Positions 9,453-17,001 of a DNA stretch of 64,000 bases are shown one piece after another. The DNA is taken from positions 1,550,001 through 1,614,000 of the forward strand of contig CP082962.1 in assembly GCA_021730285.1 (NCBI GenBank), read 5' to 3'. The first letter of the stretch is position 1. The number at the start of each line of letters is the position of its first letter. The translations under genes and the position numbers were made by a program. The notes beneath the pieces are model-generated. The model saw only the letters and a list, made by a program, of their open reading frames with translations. It was not told the origin of the DNA and did not search any database. The DNA is from Desulfovibrio sp. JY. GTDB lineage: Bacteria; Desulfobacterota; Desulfovibrionia; Desulfovibrionales; Desulfovibrionaceae.

Positions 9453-11054
9453 CTAAATATCCGGCGCGTACCAGAGGATGTTGCGCTTTTTCGGGTCCGT
9501 GATCTTGGCCGGATCTTCCCGTATCTGCCGGCCCCACCAGGTGCGCTTTTCCATCTCGTGGCGCACGTCCTCGGGCACGTAGGGCAGGCCTTGGCGCACC
9601 TGCCAGCCGCCGCCGAGGGCCCGGTAGAGGCTGACCAGGGAGATCACGACCTGCCCCTGCGTCTGCACGAGGTCATCCTGCTGCTTGAGCAACTGCTGCT
9701 GGGCCACCAGCACGGTGGTGTAGTCGGTCTTGCCTTCGCTGTACTGGATAAAGGCCAGATCGGCCGAGCGTTTGGCCGCATCGGCCGCCTTGGCCAGGGA
9801 CACCACCTGGGCGCTGGCGCCGATGTAGGCGGCCAGGGCGTCCTCCACCTCGCGCAGGGCGGTCAGCACGGTCTGCTGGTACTGGATGAGCAGGGCCTGG
9901 AACTTGGCGTCCTGCACCCGCACGTTGTCGATGATGCGGCCGTAGTTGAAAAGATTCCAGCCGAATTGGGGCGAGAACTGGGCCGTGAAGCCGTTGTTGG
10001 ACAGCAGGTCGGACAGCTTGAACACGCCGACGTTGCTGGCCAGGAAACCGATGCTGCCGGTCAGCGAGAACGAGGGGAAAAGATCCGCCTTGGCCACGCC
10101 GATCTGGGCGCATTGGGCCATGGCCGCGTACTCGGCCGCGCGCACGTCCGGACGCCGGCGCAGCAGGTCGGCCGGCACGCCCACGGCGATTTCCCAGGGC
10201 GGGGCGGGGATGCCCTTGGAGTCGCCGAGGCCCTCCGGGGCCTTGTCCGGGGGCAGGCCGAGCAGCACGGACAGGGCGTGCTGGTTTTTCTTGATGGCGC
10301 TTTGAAATCCCGGGATGGTGGCTTCGGTGGAGAGCAGCATGGTCTTGGCCTGCTGCACGTCGCGTTCGCTGGTGGCCCCGTAGCGGAAGCGGGCCTCGGC
10401 GATCTTGAGCCCTTCTTTTTCCAGGGCCACGTTTTCGTGGGCGATCTTGAGCTGCGCCTGGTTGACGCGCAAATCCAGGTAGGTCCGGGCCACGTCGCCG
10501 GCCAGGCTCACCAGGGCGTTGTCGTAATCGGCGGCGGAGGCGCGCATGGCGGCGTCGGCCGATTCGATGCCGCGGCGGTACTTGCCCCAGAAGTCCAGCT
10601 CCCAGGCGGCGCTTAAGGCCAGGCTGTTCTGCCAGATCTGGTCGGGCGAGGTGGTCTTGGATTCGGTGCTCGGCTGGGGCCAGCTGGGCCCCAGATGGCT
10701 TTCCCGGGAGTAGGCGTAGCTGCCGGAGGCGGCCTGGGATTGCGGATACAGCTGCCCCACGGCGATGCCGAGCTGGGCCCGGCCCTGGATGACCCGCAGT
10801 CCGGCCACGCGCAGGGTCAGGTTCTGGTCGAAGGCGGTCCGGACGAGCTTGGACAGCTCCGGGTCGCCGAAGACGTCCCACCATTCCTTTTGCACGGCAG
10901 GCCCCTGTTTGACGGCAGCGTCGCCTTCGGTCCAGCTGTCGTAGACCGCTGCGTCGGGGCGCTTGAAGTCGGGGCCGAGCTTCATGCAGCCGCAAAGGCA
11001 GAGCGCCAGGAAAAATGTCGCGCACAGCCGGAGCCTGGTGGGGGTTACGTACAT
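9453..11054 (-). CDS. RND efflux outer-membrane channel lipoprotein (OprM/NodT family)
   Basis: Started at the ATG at 11054 this gives 533 residues with a lipoprotein signal (LALCLCGC, acylated Cys23) and the family opening MKLGPDFKRP. The longer open frame to 11354 lacks a signal sequence and is not used. The body shows the repeated long-helix/beta-hairpin pattern of the outer membrane efflux protein family, which forms a trimeric tunnel. It is the first gene of the minus-strand efflux operon. A TTGACG box and a 25-base inverted repeat lie about 140-165 bases upstream, suggesting repressor control. Confidence 0.93.
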   Translation of the reverse strand: MYVTPTRLRLCATFFLALCLCGCMKLGPDFKRPDAAVYDSWTEGDAAVKQGPAVQKEWWDVFGDPELSKLVRTAFDQNLTLRVAGLRVIQGRAQLGIAVGQLYPQSQAASGSYAYSRESHLGPSWPQPSTESKTTSPDQIWQNSLALSAAWELDFWGKYRRGIESADAAMRASAADYDNALVSLAGDVARTYLDLRVNQAQLKIAHENVALEKEGLKIAEARFRYGATSERDVQQAKTMLLSTEATIPGFQSAIKKNQHALSVLLGLPPDKAPEGLGDSKGIPAPPWEIAVGVPADLLRRRPDVRAAEYAAMAQCAQIGVAKADLFPSFSLTGSIGFLASNVGVFKLSDLLSNNGFTAQFSPQFGWNLFNYGRIIDNVRVQDAKFQALLIQYQQTVLTALREVEDALAAYIGASAQVVSLAKAADAAKRSADLAFIQYSEGKTDYTTVLVAQQQLLKQQDDLVQTQGQVVISLVSLYRALGGGWQVRQGLPYVPEDVRHEMEKRTWWGRQIREDPAKITDPKKRNILWYAPDI

Positions 11055-11192
11055 CGATGCAGGACCTATGGCCTCGAAGGCAGGGTTGTCTGGAATGTCC
11101 CGGTGTCGCCGAACGGATGCCGCCTCGCCGCTCCATGGCCCCCCGTTTTTCGGGGAGGGCAAAAAATACGGGCATGCTCTGGCGGTACATTT

Positions 11193-11221
11193 CGATAACA
11201 ACGTATATGTGTTATCGTCAA
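11193..11221 (-). promoter_or_regulatory. Possible efflux-operon promoter with palindromic operator
   Basis: CGATAACA (11193-11200) and TGTTATCG (11210-11217) form perfect 8-base arms separated by 9 bases. The minus-strand TTGACG (11221-11216) overlaps the outer edge of the palindrome and could be a -35 box, with TATCGA 18 bases on as a weak -10. A site in this position would suit repression of the efflux operon, possibly by the MarR-family protein encoded at 11896, but that pairing is inference. Confidence 0.45.
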
Positions 11222-11677
11222 GGCGGGGCATGGAAAATTCAGGTCTTTCGATGAAGTGTCGCCAGGGAATCCGCCGTGGAACGGCCCGGGCCATTTTATC
11301 CACGACCGGGCAGGGGTGGGACTGCTTTTTCTGTGCCCGTGCCGACCGGCTCATTACTATGTTGCCGACGAATGCTGCCTTGCCGCACCGCCATTCGTCA
11401 GCGGGCTGCCTCCCGCGCGGGCCGGCGTTATTTTCCTTCTATGCGCCGCATTGGGCCACAGCGTCCGGGATATGCGGCGATCCGATGCCATTTCCCGATC
11501 CCGCGACATCGCCCGCGAGCCGCGCTGCATCGGCCGCATGATCGGTCCCGCTCCGGGTGCAACGCGATGATCGCATGGAGCAGGGCGGCCCTGCCCACGA
11601 CCGCGCACAAGGCCCGCCGCCGTGGTCGTGCGCTGATTGGAGCCGTTGCATGAGGAAGAGTGTTTTCGAAAATGATG
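11222..11677. other. Intergenic region without a supported gene
   Basis: Between the efflux promoter region and the next hairpin pair only short overlapping open frames occur in both strands. None has a recognisable domain, ribosome site or consistent codon pattern. I see nothing functional that I can name here. Confidence 0.5.
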
Positions 11678-11842
11678 CCGGGGGGAAACCTTTCTGCAGA
11701 AAGGTTTCCCCCCGGACCCCCTTTCCCAAGACTCTTGGCGGTTACGGCGTGTTGACGTTAGAATGCCTGTAATCGTTAAAAGTTTTGGGGAGGGGAGAGC
11801 GCGAGAGGGGAACCCTTTTTTCAAAAAGGGTTCCCCTCTCGC
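11678..11842. repeat. Paired hairpin modules A(+)/B(-), copy 2
   Basis: Hairpin A spans 11678-11715 (perfect stem CCGGGGGGAAACCTTTC) with tail ACCCCCTTTCCCAAGACTCTT. The spacer contains GGTTACGG and TCGTTAAAAGTTTTGGGG, and hairpin B spans 11801-11842. Neither module follows a gene in sense orientation, because the efflux operon and marR diverge from this region. It sits just upstream of the marR promoter. Confidence 0.85.
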
Positions 11843-11859
11843 ATTTTCCTTGCAATGTC

Positions 11860-11888
11860 TTGACAGGGCCGGGCCGGCCGCATATTAT
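11860..11888 (+). promoter_or_regulatory. Sigma-70-type promoter of the MarR gene; leaderless mRNA predicted
   Basis: TTGACA (11860-11865), a 17-base spacer and TATTAT (11883-11888) make a near-consensus promoter. Only seven bases (TCACACT) separate the -10 box from the ATG at 11896, so transcription should begin at or next to the start codon. No ribosome-binding sequence is present. Confidence 0.75.
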
Positions 11889-11895
11889 TCACACT

Positions 11896-12375
11896 ATGAA
11901 CGAACGCGGCGCCATCCAGGCAGGGGAGTTATCCCGGGAGCAGAAGCGGCAGTTCAGCCGGATGCTGGACAGGCTGTACCAATGCTGCGCCGACACCCAC
12001 GCCTACCTGTCGGAGAAGTTCGACATCCCCCAGGCGGAGTTGCGCTGCCTCATGCTTTTCGGCCAGGAGCGCTATCTGACGGCCAAGGGCATTGCCGCGA
12101 AGCTCGGCATCGCCCGCAGCCGCGTGACCAAGCTGGTGGCCGGGCTGACGGAGAAAAAGCTGCTGGCCAAGGTGCCCGATCCGGCCGATTCCCGGGTGGT
12201 GCTTTTGGCCCTGACCCCGGCCGGAAGCAAGGTGCGCCAGGAAGTGACGGCGGTGCAGCACGCCATGCGCGACGCCGTGCTCGGGGCCATCGAGCCGGAT
12301 CGACGGCACATGCTGCTGCAATCCCTGGATTTACTCAAGACGGCCATGGAGCGCGTCGGCGAGGCCTTGGAATAG
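11896..12375 (+). CDS. MarR family transcriptional regulator
   Basis: This 159-residue winged-helix protein has the MarR layout: dimerisation helices, then helix-turn-helix TAKGIAAKLGIARSRVTKLV (about 63-82) and the wing with DPADSRVVLLALT. It probably binds a palindrome and responds to a small ligand or redox signal. The frame is open back to 11785, but that part translates a repeat hairpin, and a strong promoter places the transcript start at the ATG at 11896. Candidate targets are the divergent efflux operon and the downstream DsrE-TusA cluster, whose promoter is overlapped by a perfect 12-base palindrome. Assignment of the target is inference. Confidence 0.85.
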   Translation: MNERGAIQAGELSREQKRQFSRMLDRLYQCCADTHAYLSEKFDIPQAELRCLMLFGQERYLTAKGIAAKLGIARSRVTKLVAGLTEKKLLAKVPDPADSRVVLLALTPAGSKVRQEVTAVQHAMRDAVLGAIEPDRRHMLLQSLDLLKTAMERVGEALE

Positions 12376-12380
12376 GATTT

Positions 12381-12410
12381 TTGCGTCCAATTCTTTCATA
12401 GTATATACTA
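12381..12410 (+). promoter_or_regulatory. Promoter and palindromic operator of the DsrE-TusA cluster
   Basis: TTGCGT (12381-12386), a 17-base spacer and TATACT (12404-12409) form a plausible promoter. The -10 box lies inside the perfect palindrome TAGTATATACTA (12399-12410), a likely operator. The inferred transcript has a leader of about 160 bases before the dsrE-like gene. Confidence 0.6.
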
Positions 12411-12470
12411 AATATACGATTTGTAAAGAATAATAGGCTTAAATAAAAAGATAAAATTTTTTCATGGCAT

Positions 12471-12499
12471 GTTTGCTTTCCTCCCGCGAGGAAACAAAC
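12471..12499 (+). other. Strong leader hairpin before the DsrE-like gene
   Basis: GTTTG-C-TTTCCTC pairs with GAGGAAA-CAAAC across a CCGC loop, giving 12 base pairs with a single bulged C. It lies in the predicted 5' leader and has no U-run, so it is not a classical terminator. It could stabilise the mRNA or bind a regulator. Confidence 0.45.
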
Positions 12500-12574
12500 G
12501 GACGGAAACGGCGAGCACCCGGATATTCCGGACAAAACCGGCAGTAACACACGGCACGATCGTTTGGAGGCAAT

Positions 12575-13123
12575 ATGGATGTGGATGTGACGGCGCAACT
12601 CGAGGAACTGCGGGCGCGGGTGGAGAGCCTGGAGCAGGGCGGCCAGGAGAACAAGCTTTCCATGGTGGTTTTTTCCGGCGACCTGGACAAGGCACTGGCC
12701 TCGTTCATCATCGCCACCGGCGCGGCGGCCATGGGCATGGAAGTCATGATGTTCTTCACCTTCTGGGGCACGCCGCTTTTGCGCGATCCCAAAAAGTCCG
12801 CCTCGGGCAAGGACATGATGGGGGCCATGTTCGGGGCCATGCTGCCCAAGGGCGCGCCCGGCGCGAAGCTCTCCAAGATGCACTTCGGCGGCATGGGCAC
12901 CAAGATGATGCGGGACCTCATGAAGAAGAAGAACGTGGCCTCCCTGCCGCAAATGATCGAACTGGCCGCGGATATGGGCGTCAAGATCTGCATCTGCGAC
13001 CTGTCCATGAACCTGATGGGTTTCAAGCGCGAGGAGATGATCGACTACCCCGACCTCATGTACTGCGGGGTGGCCACGTTCCTCGAACAGGCCATGGGCA
13101 GCAAGGTGCAGCTTTTCATCTAA
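12575..13123 (+). CDS. DsrE/DsrF/DrsH-like family protein (DsrE2-like)
   Basis: This 182-residue protein has an N-terminal coiled coil (1-25) and a DsrE-type alpha/beta domain. A Met- and Gly-rich insertion (about 80-115) is followed by the conserved segment KICICDLSMNLMG, with Cys139 and Cys141 in the position of the persulfide-carrying cysteine of DsrE2 proteins. Family members pass sulfane sulfur between carriers such as TusA and DsrE and enzymes of sulfur metabolism. It starts after a good GGAGG site and leads a cluster with tusA-like, cytochrome b-like and HdrD-like genes, so sulfur transfer to a membrane redox complex is the likely context. Confidence 0.85.
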   Translation: MDVDVTAQLEELRARVESLEQGGQENKLSMVVFSGDLDKALASFIIATGAAAMGMEVMMFFTFWGTPLLRDPKKSASGKDMMGAMFGAMLPKGAPGAKLSKMHFGGMGTKMMRDLMKKKNVASLPQMIELAADMGVKICICDLSMNLMGFKREEMIDYPDLMYCGVATFLEQAMGSKVQLFI

Positions 13124-13163
13124 CGAACGGCGGGAAACCGCATAAATAAAGGAGACACATCGT

Positions 13164-13403
13164 ATGAGCGCCATGGAATACAAGAAGGAACTGGATCTGC
13201 GTAATCTGCCCTGTCCCATGCCGGTGGTGAAGATCAGCAAGGGCATCAAGGAAGTGGCCGTGGGGGAAGTGGTCAAGGCCGTGACCACCGATCCGGGCGC
13301 GCTGACGGATTTTCCGGCCTGGGCCAAGACCAGCGGCAACGAGATTCTCGAGACCGAGGAAGCCGGGAGCGAGGTCAATTTCTACATCAAGCGGCTGAAG
13401 TAA
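13164..13403 (+). CDS. TusA-family sulfur carrier protein
   Basis: This 79-residue protein has the TusA/SirA signature LDLRNLPCPMPVVK with the sulfur-carrying Cys17 in a CPxP motif. TusA-like proteins carry persulfide sulfur between cytoplasmic enzymes. It lies 40 bases after the DsrE-like gene behind an AAGGAG site and before two membrane-redox genes, an arrangement that points to a dedicated DsrE-TusA relay rather than tRNA thiolation. The product is small, acidic and soluble, with no signal peptide. Confidence 0.92.
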   Translation: MSAMEYKKELDLRNLPCPMPVVKISKGIKEVAVGEVVKAVTTDPGALTDFPAWAKTSGNEILETEEAGSEVNFYIKRLK

Positions 13404-13463
13404 CGAGCCGTCCGCCACGGGCCGGGGCGTTCCCCCGGCCCGACCCAAGGAGAATGCGCTCCC

Positions 13464-14171
13464 ATGGAGACATTGTATTATCTCGTGTTGGTGCCCATGG
13501 TGTATGCGGCCGTGTGCCTGTTCGCGGCGGGGCTCGTCTGGCGCATTGCGCGGCTCATGCGTCGGCCCAGGCTCAACGCGCCCCTGGCCATCTACCCCAC
13601 GCGCCGCCCGTCCTGGTTTTACGCCGTGAACGACGCGCTGTTCATGCCCTCGGTGCTCAAGCACAATCCCGTGCTGTGGGTCGCCCTGGGCTTGTTTCAC
13701 CTGGGGCTGGCGCTGCTGTTCTTCGGCCACCTGGAGCTCGTGGCCGACATCCGCTGGTTGCAGCTCGTGCCCCACGCCATTTTCCTGGGCAAGGGGGCCA
13801 TCGGCGTGACCCTGCTCGTCTGCCTGCTCTATTTCCTGTCCCGGCGCATGATCTCTCCGACCAAGGAGCTGTCCGTGCCCGAGGACTACCTGCTGCTGCT
13901 GCTCCTGTTCCTGACCGTGCTCTTCGGGGCCCAGATGGATTGGGCCAGGAACTGGTTCGACTACGGCACCATGGGCGTGGACGATTACCGCGCCTATCTG
14001 TGGAGCCTCGTCACCTTCCATCCTTCCGTGGACACGGTCACGGGCTCGGGCCATACCTTCATGCTGGTGCTACACGTCTTTTTCGCCAACCTGCTGCTCA
14101 TGGTCTTCCCCTTCACCAAGCTCATGCACGCCATTTTTACCTTCGCGCTCAATGCCATAAGGAGGGGCTAG
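13464..14171 (+). CDS. Membrane cytochrome b-like subunit (HdrE/DsrM/NarI-type)
   Basis: This 235-residue protein has about five or six transmembrane helices and histidines placed as in respiratory gamma subunits (GLFHLGLAL, FFGHLEL, VPHAIFLG, MLVLHVFF). The family binds haem b and exchanges electrons with the menaquinone pool. The gene ends two bases before the Fe-S subunit gene, which is the usual DsrM-DsrK, HdrE-HdrD or TmcC-TmcB pairing. It is shorter than typical DsrM, so HdrE-like is the safest name. A long overlapping frame from 13454 is a shadow. Confidence 0.82.
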   Translation: METLYYLVLVPMVYAAVCLFAAGLVWRIARLMRRPRLNAPLAIYPTRRPSWFYAVNDALFMPSVLKHNPVLWVALGLFHLGLALLFFGHLELVADIRWLQLVPHAIFLGKGAIGVTLLVCLLYFLSRRMISPTKELSVPEDYLLLLLLFLTVLFGAQMDWARNWFDYGTMGVDDYRAYLWSLVTFHPSVDTVTGSGHTFMLVLHVFFANLLLMVFPFTKLMHAIFTFALNAIRRG

Positions 14172-14173
14172 CC

Positions 14174-15424
14174 ATGGAAGCCTCGGTACGCGAAAAACTC
14201 ATCGGCCTTTTCGACAGCAAGCTGACGCGGGAAATGCTCTTAAACCTCGAGACCTGTTCCCGCTGCGGCATCTGCACCCCGGCCTGCCATGCCTACGCCT
14301 CCATGCCCCTGGTGAAATACGCTCCGGCCTACCGGGCCGAGGTGGTCCGGCGCATCTACAAGCGCTATTTCACGGCCCAAGGCCGTTTCGCGCCGGGGCT
14401 CGGCGAGGCCAAGGAAATCACGGACGCCGCCCTGGAGGAACTGCGCGAGGCGGCCTATTCCTGCACCGGCTGCCGGCGCTGTATGATCTACTGTCCCTTC
14501 GGCATCGACACCCAGCAGATCATGTCCATCGCCAAGCTGCTCCTGATCGGGGCCGAGGCCGAGCCGGAGATTCTCAGCATGCTGGCCGACGTGTCGGTCT
14601 CCAAGGGCGAGAACATCGACGCCATCAAGGACAGCTTCCAGGCCGGGCTCAAGCGCCTGGAAGGGCAGGTGGTGGACAAGTGGAAGGTGGAGGCCGGCAC
14701 GACCCCCATCCCGACCGACGTGGTCGGCGCGGACATGCTCTATGTGGCCCTGGCCGGGGCCCATTCCATCGTGCCGGCCGCGGCCATCTTCAACGCCGCC
14801 GGGGAGCATTGGAGCTTAAGCTACTTCGAGGCGGTCAATTTCGGCGCCTTCGTGGGCGATCCGACCAAGACCAAACTGATCCTGGACCGCATCGTCAACG
14901 AGGCCAAGCGGCTCAAGGTGAAGGAAGTCTGCATCTGCGAATGCGGCACGGCCGTGCGCGTGGCCAAGCAGCTGGCCCGGGACCAGCCCTTCACCGTGGT
15001 CAGCCTGACCGAGGTGCACGAGCGCTATCTGCGGCAGGGGCGCATCAAGGTGAAAAAACTCCCTGGGAGCTACACCTACCACGATCCCTGCCAGATCGCC
15101 CGCAACGGCGGCGTGTACGACGAGCCGCGCGCCATCCTCGGCCGCATCGTCACGGATTATAGGGAGATGTCGCCCGATCCCAAGTACAACTGGTGCTGCG
15201 GCGGCGGGGGCGGACTCGTGGCCATGGGCGAGGATACGCTGGATTTCCGCATGCGCTCCTCCAAGGTCAAGGCCGACCAGATCCGGGCCAGCGGGGCCGA
15301 TACCGTGGTCACGGCCTGCGAGAACTGCCATACCCAGCTGGAAAACATCAACGAACACTACGGGCTGGGCAAAAACGTCCGCTTCCTCTCCTCCCTCCTG
15401 GCTGATGCTTTGGTGCATCCGTAA
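14174..15424 (+). CDS. Fe-S/CCG-domain protein, HdrD/DsrK/TmcB-like
   Basis: This 416-residue protein carries two 4Fe-4S ferredoxin-type motifs (CSRCGICTPACHAY, Cys28-31-34-38, and CTGCRRCMIYCP near 98) and a C-terminal CCG domain (HDPCQIARNG, NWCCGGGGG, ACENCHTQLE) of the type that binds the non-cubane catalytic cluster of heterodisulfide reductase. An earlier CxCG segment (CICECGTA) looks like a degenerate second CCG half. It is probably the cytoplasmic redox subunit partnering the preceding membrane protein, acting on a disulfide, trisulfide or protein persulfide delivered through DsrE/TusA. GGAGGGG precedes the ATG at 14174. A hairpin module follows the stop. Confidence 0.87.
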   Translation: MEASVREKLIGLFDSKLTREMLLNLETCSRCGICTPACHAYASMPLVKYAPAYRAEVVRRIYKRYFTAQGRFAPGLGEAKEITDAALEELREAAYSCTGCRRCMIYCPFGIDTQQIMSIAKLLLIGAEAEPEILSMLADVSVSKGENIDAIKDSFQAGLKRLEGQVVDKWKVEAGTTPIPTDVVGADMLYVALAGAHSIVPAAAIFNAAGEHWSLSYFEAVNFGAFVGDPTKTKLILDRIVNEAKRLKVKEVCICECGTAVRVAKQLARDQPFTVVSLTEVHERYLRQGRIKVKKLPGSYTYHDPCQIARNGGVYDEPRAILGRIVTDYREMSPDPKYNWCCGGGGGLVAMGEDTLDFRMRSSKVKADQIRASGADTVVTACENCHTQLENINEHYGLGKNVRFLSSLLADALVHP

Positions 15425-15444
15425 GAGTCCTTTGGGGAATGGAA

Positions 15445-15554
15445 CCGGGGGGAAACCTTTCTTGCAGAAAGGTTCTCCCCCCGGACCCCCTTTCCAAAGA
15501 CTCTTCACGGTGACAGCCTCCTAGCGATAACACTCTGTTACCGTTAAAAGTTTT
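15445..15554 (+). repeat. Hairpin module A(+) and spacer, copy 3 (left part)
   Basis: Hairpin 15445-15484 with tail ACCCCCTTTCCAAAGACTCTT follows the HdrD-like gene in sense orientation. The following spacer ends in CGTTAAAAGTTTT, where the IS1595 element has inserted. The partner module B resumes at 16588 beyond the element. Confidence 0.85.
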
Positions 15555-16587
15555 CCTGGTTACGCACAATCCTCAGCCAGTTTGAGCAGTCTGTAAGGCA
15601 TGGGCGGCGTCCGCAAGGAGACCCAGGCCAACCGCGTGAGCATTGTCGCCAAGTCATAACGGCGATTGAATCGATATCCGAACGAGGCCAGATAGCGCGA
15701 CACATGTTTGCCTCTCACGGCACGATATGTTCCCAATAATGCTGACTTCACATTGCCAAGCATGGTGTTGACCCACTTAAATACTGAGTCCTGCACAGCC
15801 TTGCGGCCACTGTCTTGAACGGGTTCGTGCCGACAGCCCGCAGCCTGGACCTCGGAAAAACATGGCAACCGGTCCGTCACCACCAATGTCCCGGAACGCA
15901 AGATTTTCTGAGATGCCCGCTGCACCTCATTACGCCGAAAACCTTTGACTCGGCACAGCTTCATCTTGTGTGGTTGTCCACTTTTTGTCGTTTCAACTGC
16001 CGCAATAAACGGAATTTTTCCTGGGGCACCACGTCCACGTTTCCCACCACGTCGTTTACCGCCAAGGTAAGCATCGTCCATCTCTACGCGGCCGGTGAGA
16101 CGTTGCTGGTGTTCACGTTCGAGCATGACCTGCATCAGCTTGTGAGACATTTTCCAGGCCGTCGTTTGCGTGACACCAAGTCTGCGGGCTAATTCGACAC
16201 TGGAGATGCCGCCCTTACTTTGAGTGAGGTGATAAATGGCGCGGAACCACTTCTTGAGGGGAACTTTGGTGGAAGCGAAGATTGTGCCAGCGGTCACCGA
16301 AGTCTGCGTACGGCAATGTGAGCACTGAAAGAGCCGTCGCCTGCCAACAATAAGCAGCGAGTACTTATCCCTGCCGCAAATTGGACAAACGAATCCTTCG
16401 GGCCAACGCCATTGCACGAGGTGTGCCCAGCATTTCTCCTCGGTGCCGAATTGCGCCTCAAACGCATCTTCGCTCATACCCTTCTGGAATTGCACAATGT
16501 TTCTTGCCAGATCCAGCGCCTCCAACCCCCAGAAAATACACAAAACAATGACCGCTGACAATTAGCTGATGATTGTGTGTAAGCAGG
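15555..16587. mobile_element. Complete IS1595-family insertion sequence
   Basis: The element is 1,033 bp. Its imperfect inverted ends begin CCTGGTTACGCACAATC on the left and CCTGCTTACACACAATC on the right (three mismatches over 23 bases). It is flanked by perfect 8-base direct repeats AAAGTTTT (15547-15554 and 16588-16595), the duplication length known for IS1595. It carries one transposase gene on the minus strand and lies inside a paired hairpin repeat. Perfect flanks and an intact gene suggest recent insertion. Confidence 0.93.
15560..16561 (-). CDS. IS1595-family transposase
   Basis: The open frame encodes 333 residues. An N-terminal zinc ribbon (CPICGRDKY, CSHCRTQT) precedes a DDE-superfamily domain with the IS1595-type catalytic set: Asp in VEMDDAYLGG, Asp in VVTDRLPC and Asn in WVNTMLGNVK. 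The family block ends with the FGYRFNRRYD segment. Similarity to relatives begins near residue 22 (NIVQFQKGM), so the real start may be an internal GTG (about 16495) or ATG (16477) rather than 16561. The gene fills almost the whole element and its frame is intact. Confidence 0.92.
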   Translation of the reverse strand: MSAVIVLCIFWGLEALDLARNIVQFQKGMSEDAFEAQFGTEEKCWAHLVQWRWPEGFVCPICGRDKYSLLIVGRRRLFQCSHCRTQTSVTAGTIFASTKVPLKKWFRAIYHLTQSKGGISSVELARRLGVTQTTAWKMSHKLMQVMLEREHQQRLTGRVEMDDAYLGGKRRGGKRGRGAPGKIPFIAAVETTKSGQPHKMKLCRVKGFRRNEVQRASQKILRSGTLVVTDRLPCFSEVQAAGCRHEPVQDSGRKAVQDSVFKWVNTMLGNVKSALLGTYRAVRGKHVSRYLASFGYRFNRRYDLATMLTRLAWVSLRTPPMPYRLLKLAEDCA

Positions 16588-16651
16588 AAAGTTTTTGGGA
16601 GGGGAGAGCGCGAGAGGGGGACCCTTTTTTCAAAAAGGGTCCCCCTCTCGC
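16588..16651 (-). repeat. Hairpin module B(-), copy 3 (right part)
   Basis: AAAGTTTTTGGGAGGGGAGA leads into hairpin 16610-16651 (stem GCGAGAGGGGGACCCTTTTT). On the minus strand it lies just downstream of the azlD stop in sense orientation. It is the second half of the repeat split by the IS1595 element. Confidence 0.85.
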
Positions 16652-16677
16652 ACATCTTCCACTTCCCTTCCTCCCCC

Positions 16678-17001
16678 CTAAAATAATCTCCCCACAGCAA
16701 CGATGGCCATGCCGAGGGCCACGGGGCCGAAGAAGCCGCGTGTCTTGATGGCCAGGGCCAGGGCGGCCAGTCCCGCCCACAGGGTCAGGTTTTCCAGCCC
16801 CAGTTGAAGGTGGTTTTCCTGGAGGAAGAGCGCCGGGGCGGCCAGGGCGGCCAGCACCGCCGCCGGCACGTGGGAGAGGAAGCGGATGACGGAGGGCGGC
16901 AGCGTGCGTCCGGAGAGGACGAGCAGCGGCGCGCCGCGCGTGACGTAGGTCACCGCCGCCATGGCGCAGATGGTGCAGAAGATGCCTATTTGTCCGTCCA
17001 T
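16678..17001 (-). CDS. azlD: AzlD family small transport subunit
   Basis: This 107-residue protein has four hydrophobic segments and the AzlD-type opening with AAVTYVTRGAPLLVL and LPPSVIRFLSHVPAAVLAAL. AzlD is the small partner of AzlC in exporters of branched-chain or related amino acids and analogues. The start overlaps the end of azlC by 16 bases, implying translational coupling. The B-type hairpin module follows the stop. Confidence 0.88.
   Translation of the reverse strand: MDGQIGIFCTICAMAAVTYVTRGAPLLVLSGRTLPPSVIRFLSHVPAAVLAALAAPALFLQENHLQLGLENLTLWAGLAALALAIKTRGFFGPVALGMAIVAVGRLF

Noticed and set aside
11256-11570. Possible small gene between the efflux operon and marR
   Set aside because: No ribosome site, no domain, and several equally long frames overlap in both strands.
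11357-11824. Small ORFs reading out of the hairpin modules (also at 4, 43, 59 and 63 kb)
   Set aside because: Their similar N-termini come from translated repeats, not from related genes.
11785-11895. N-terminal extension of the first MarR protein
   Set aside because: It translates the repeat hairpin and the promoter; the -10 box lies seven bases before the ATG at 11896.
13454-15424. One 656-residue plus-strand open frame covering both redox genes
   Set aside because: Its first 240 residues are the wrong frame over the cytochrome b-like gene; the HdrD-like protein starts at 14174 with its own ribosome site.
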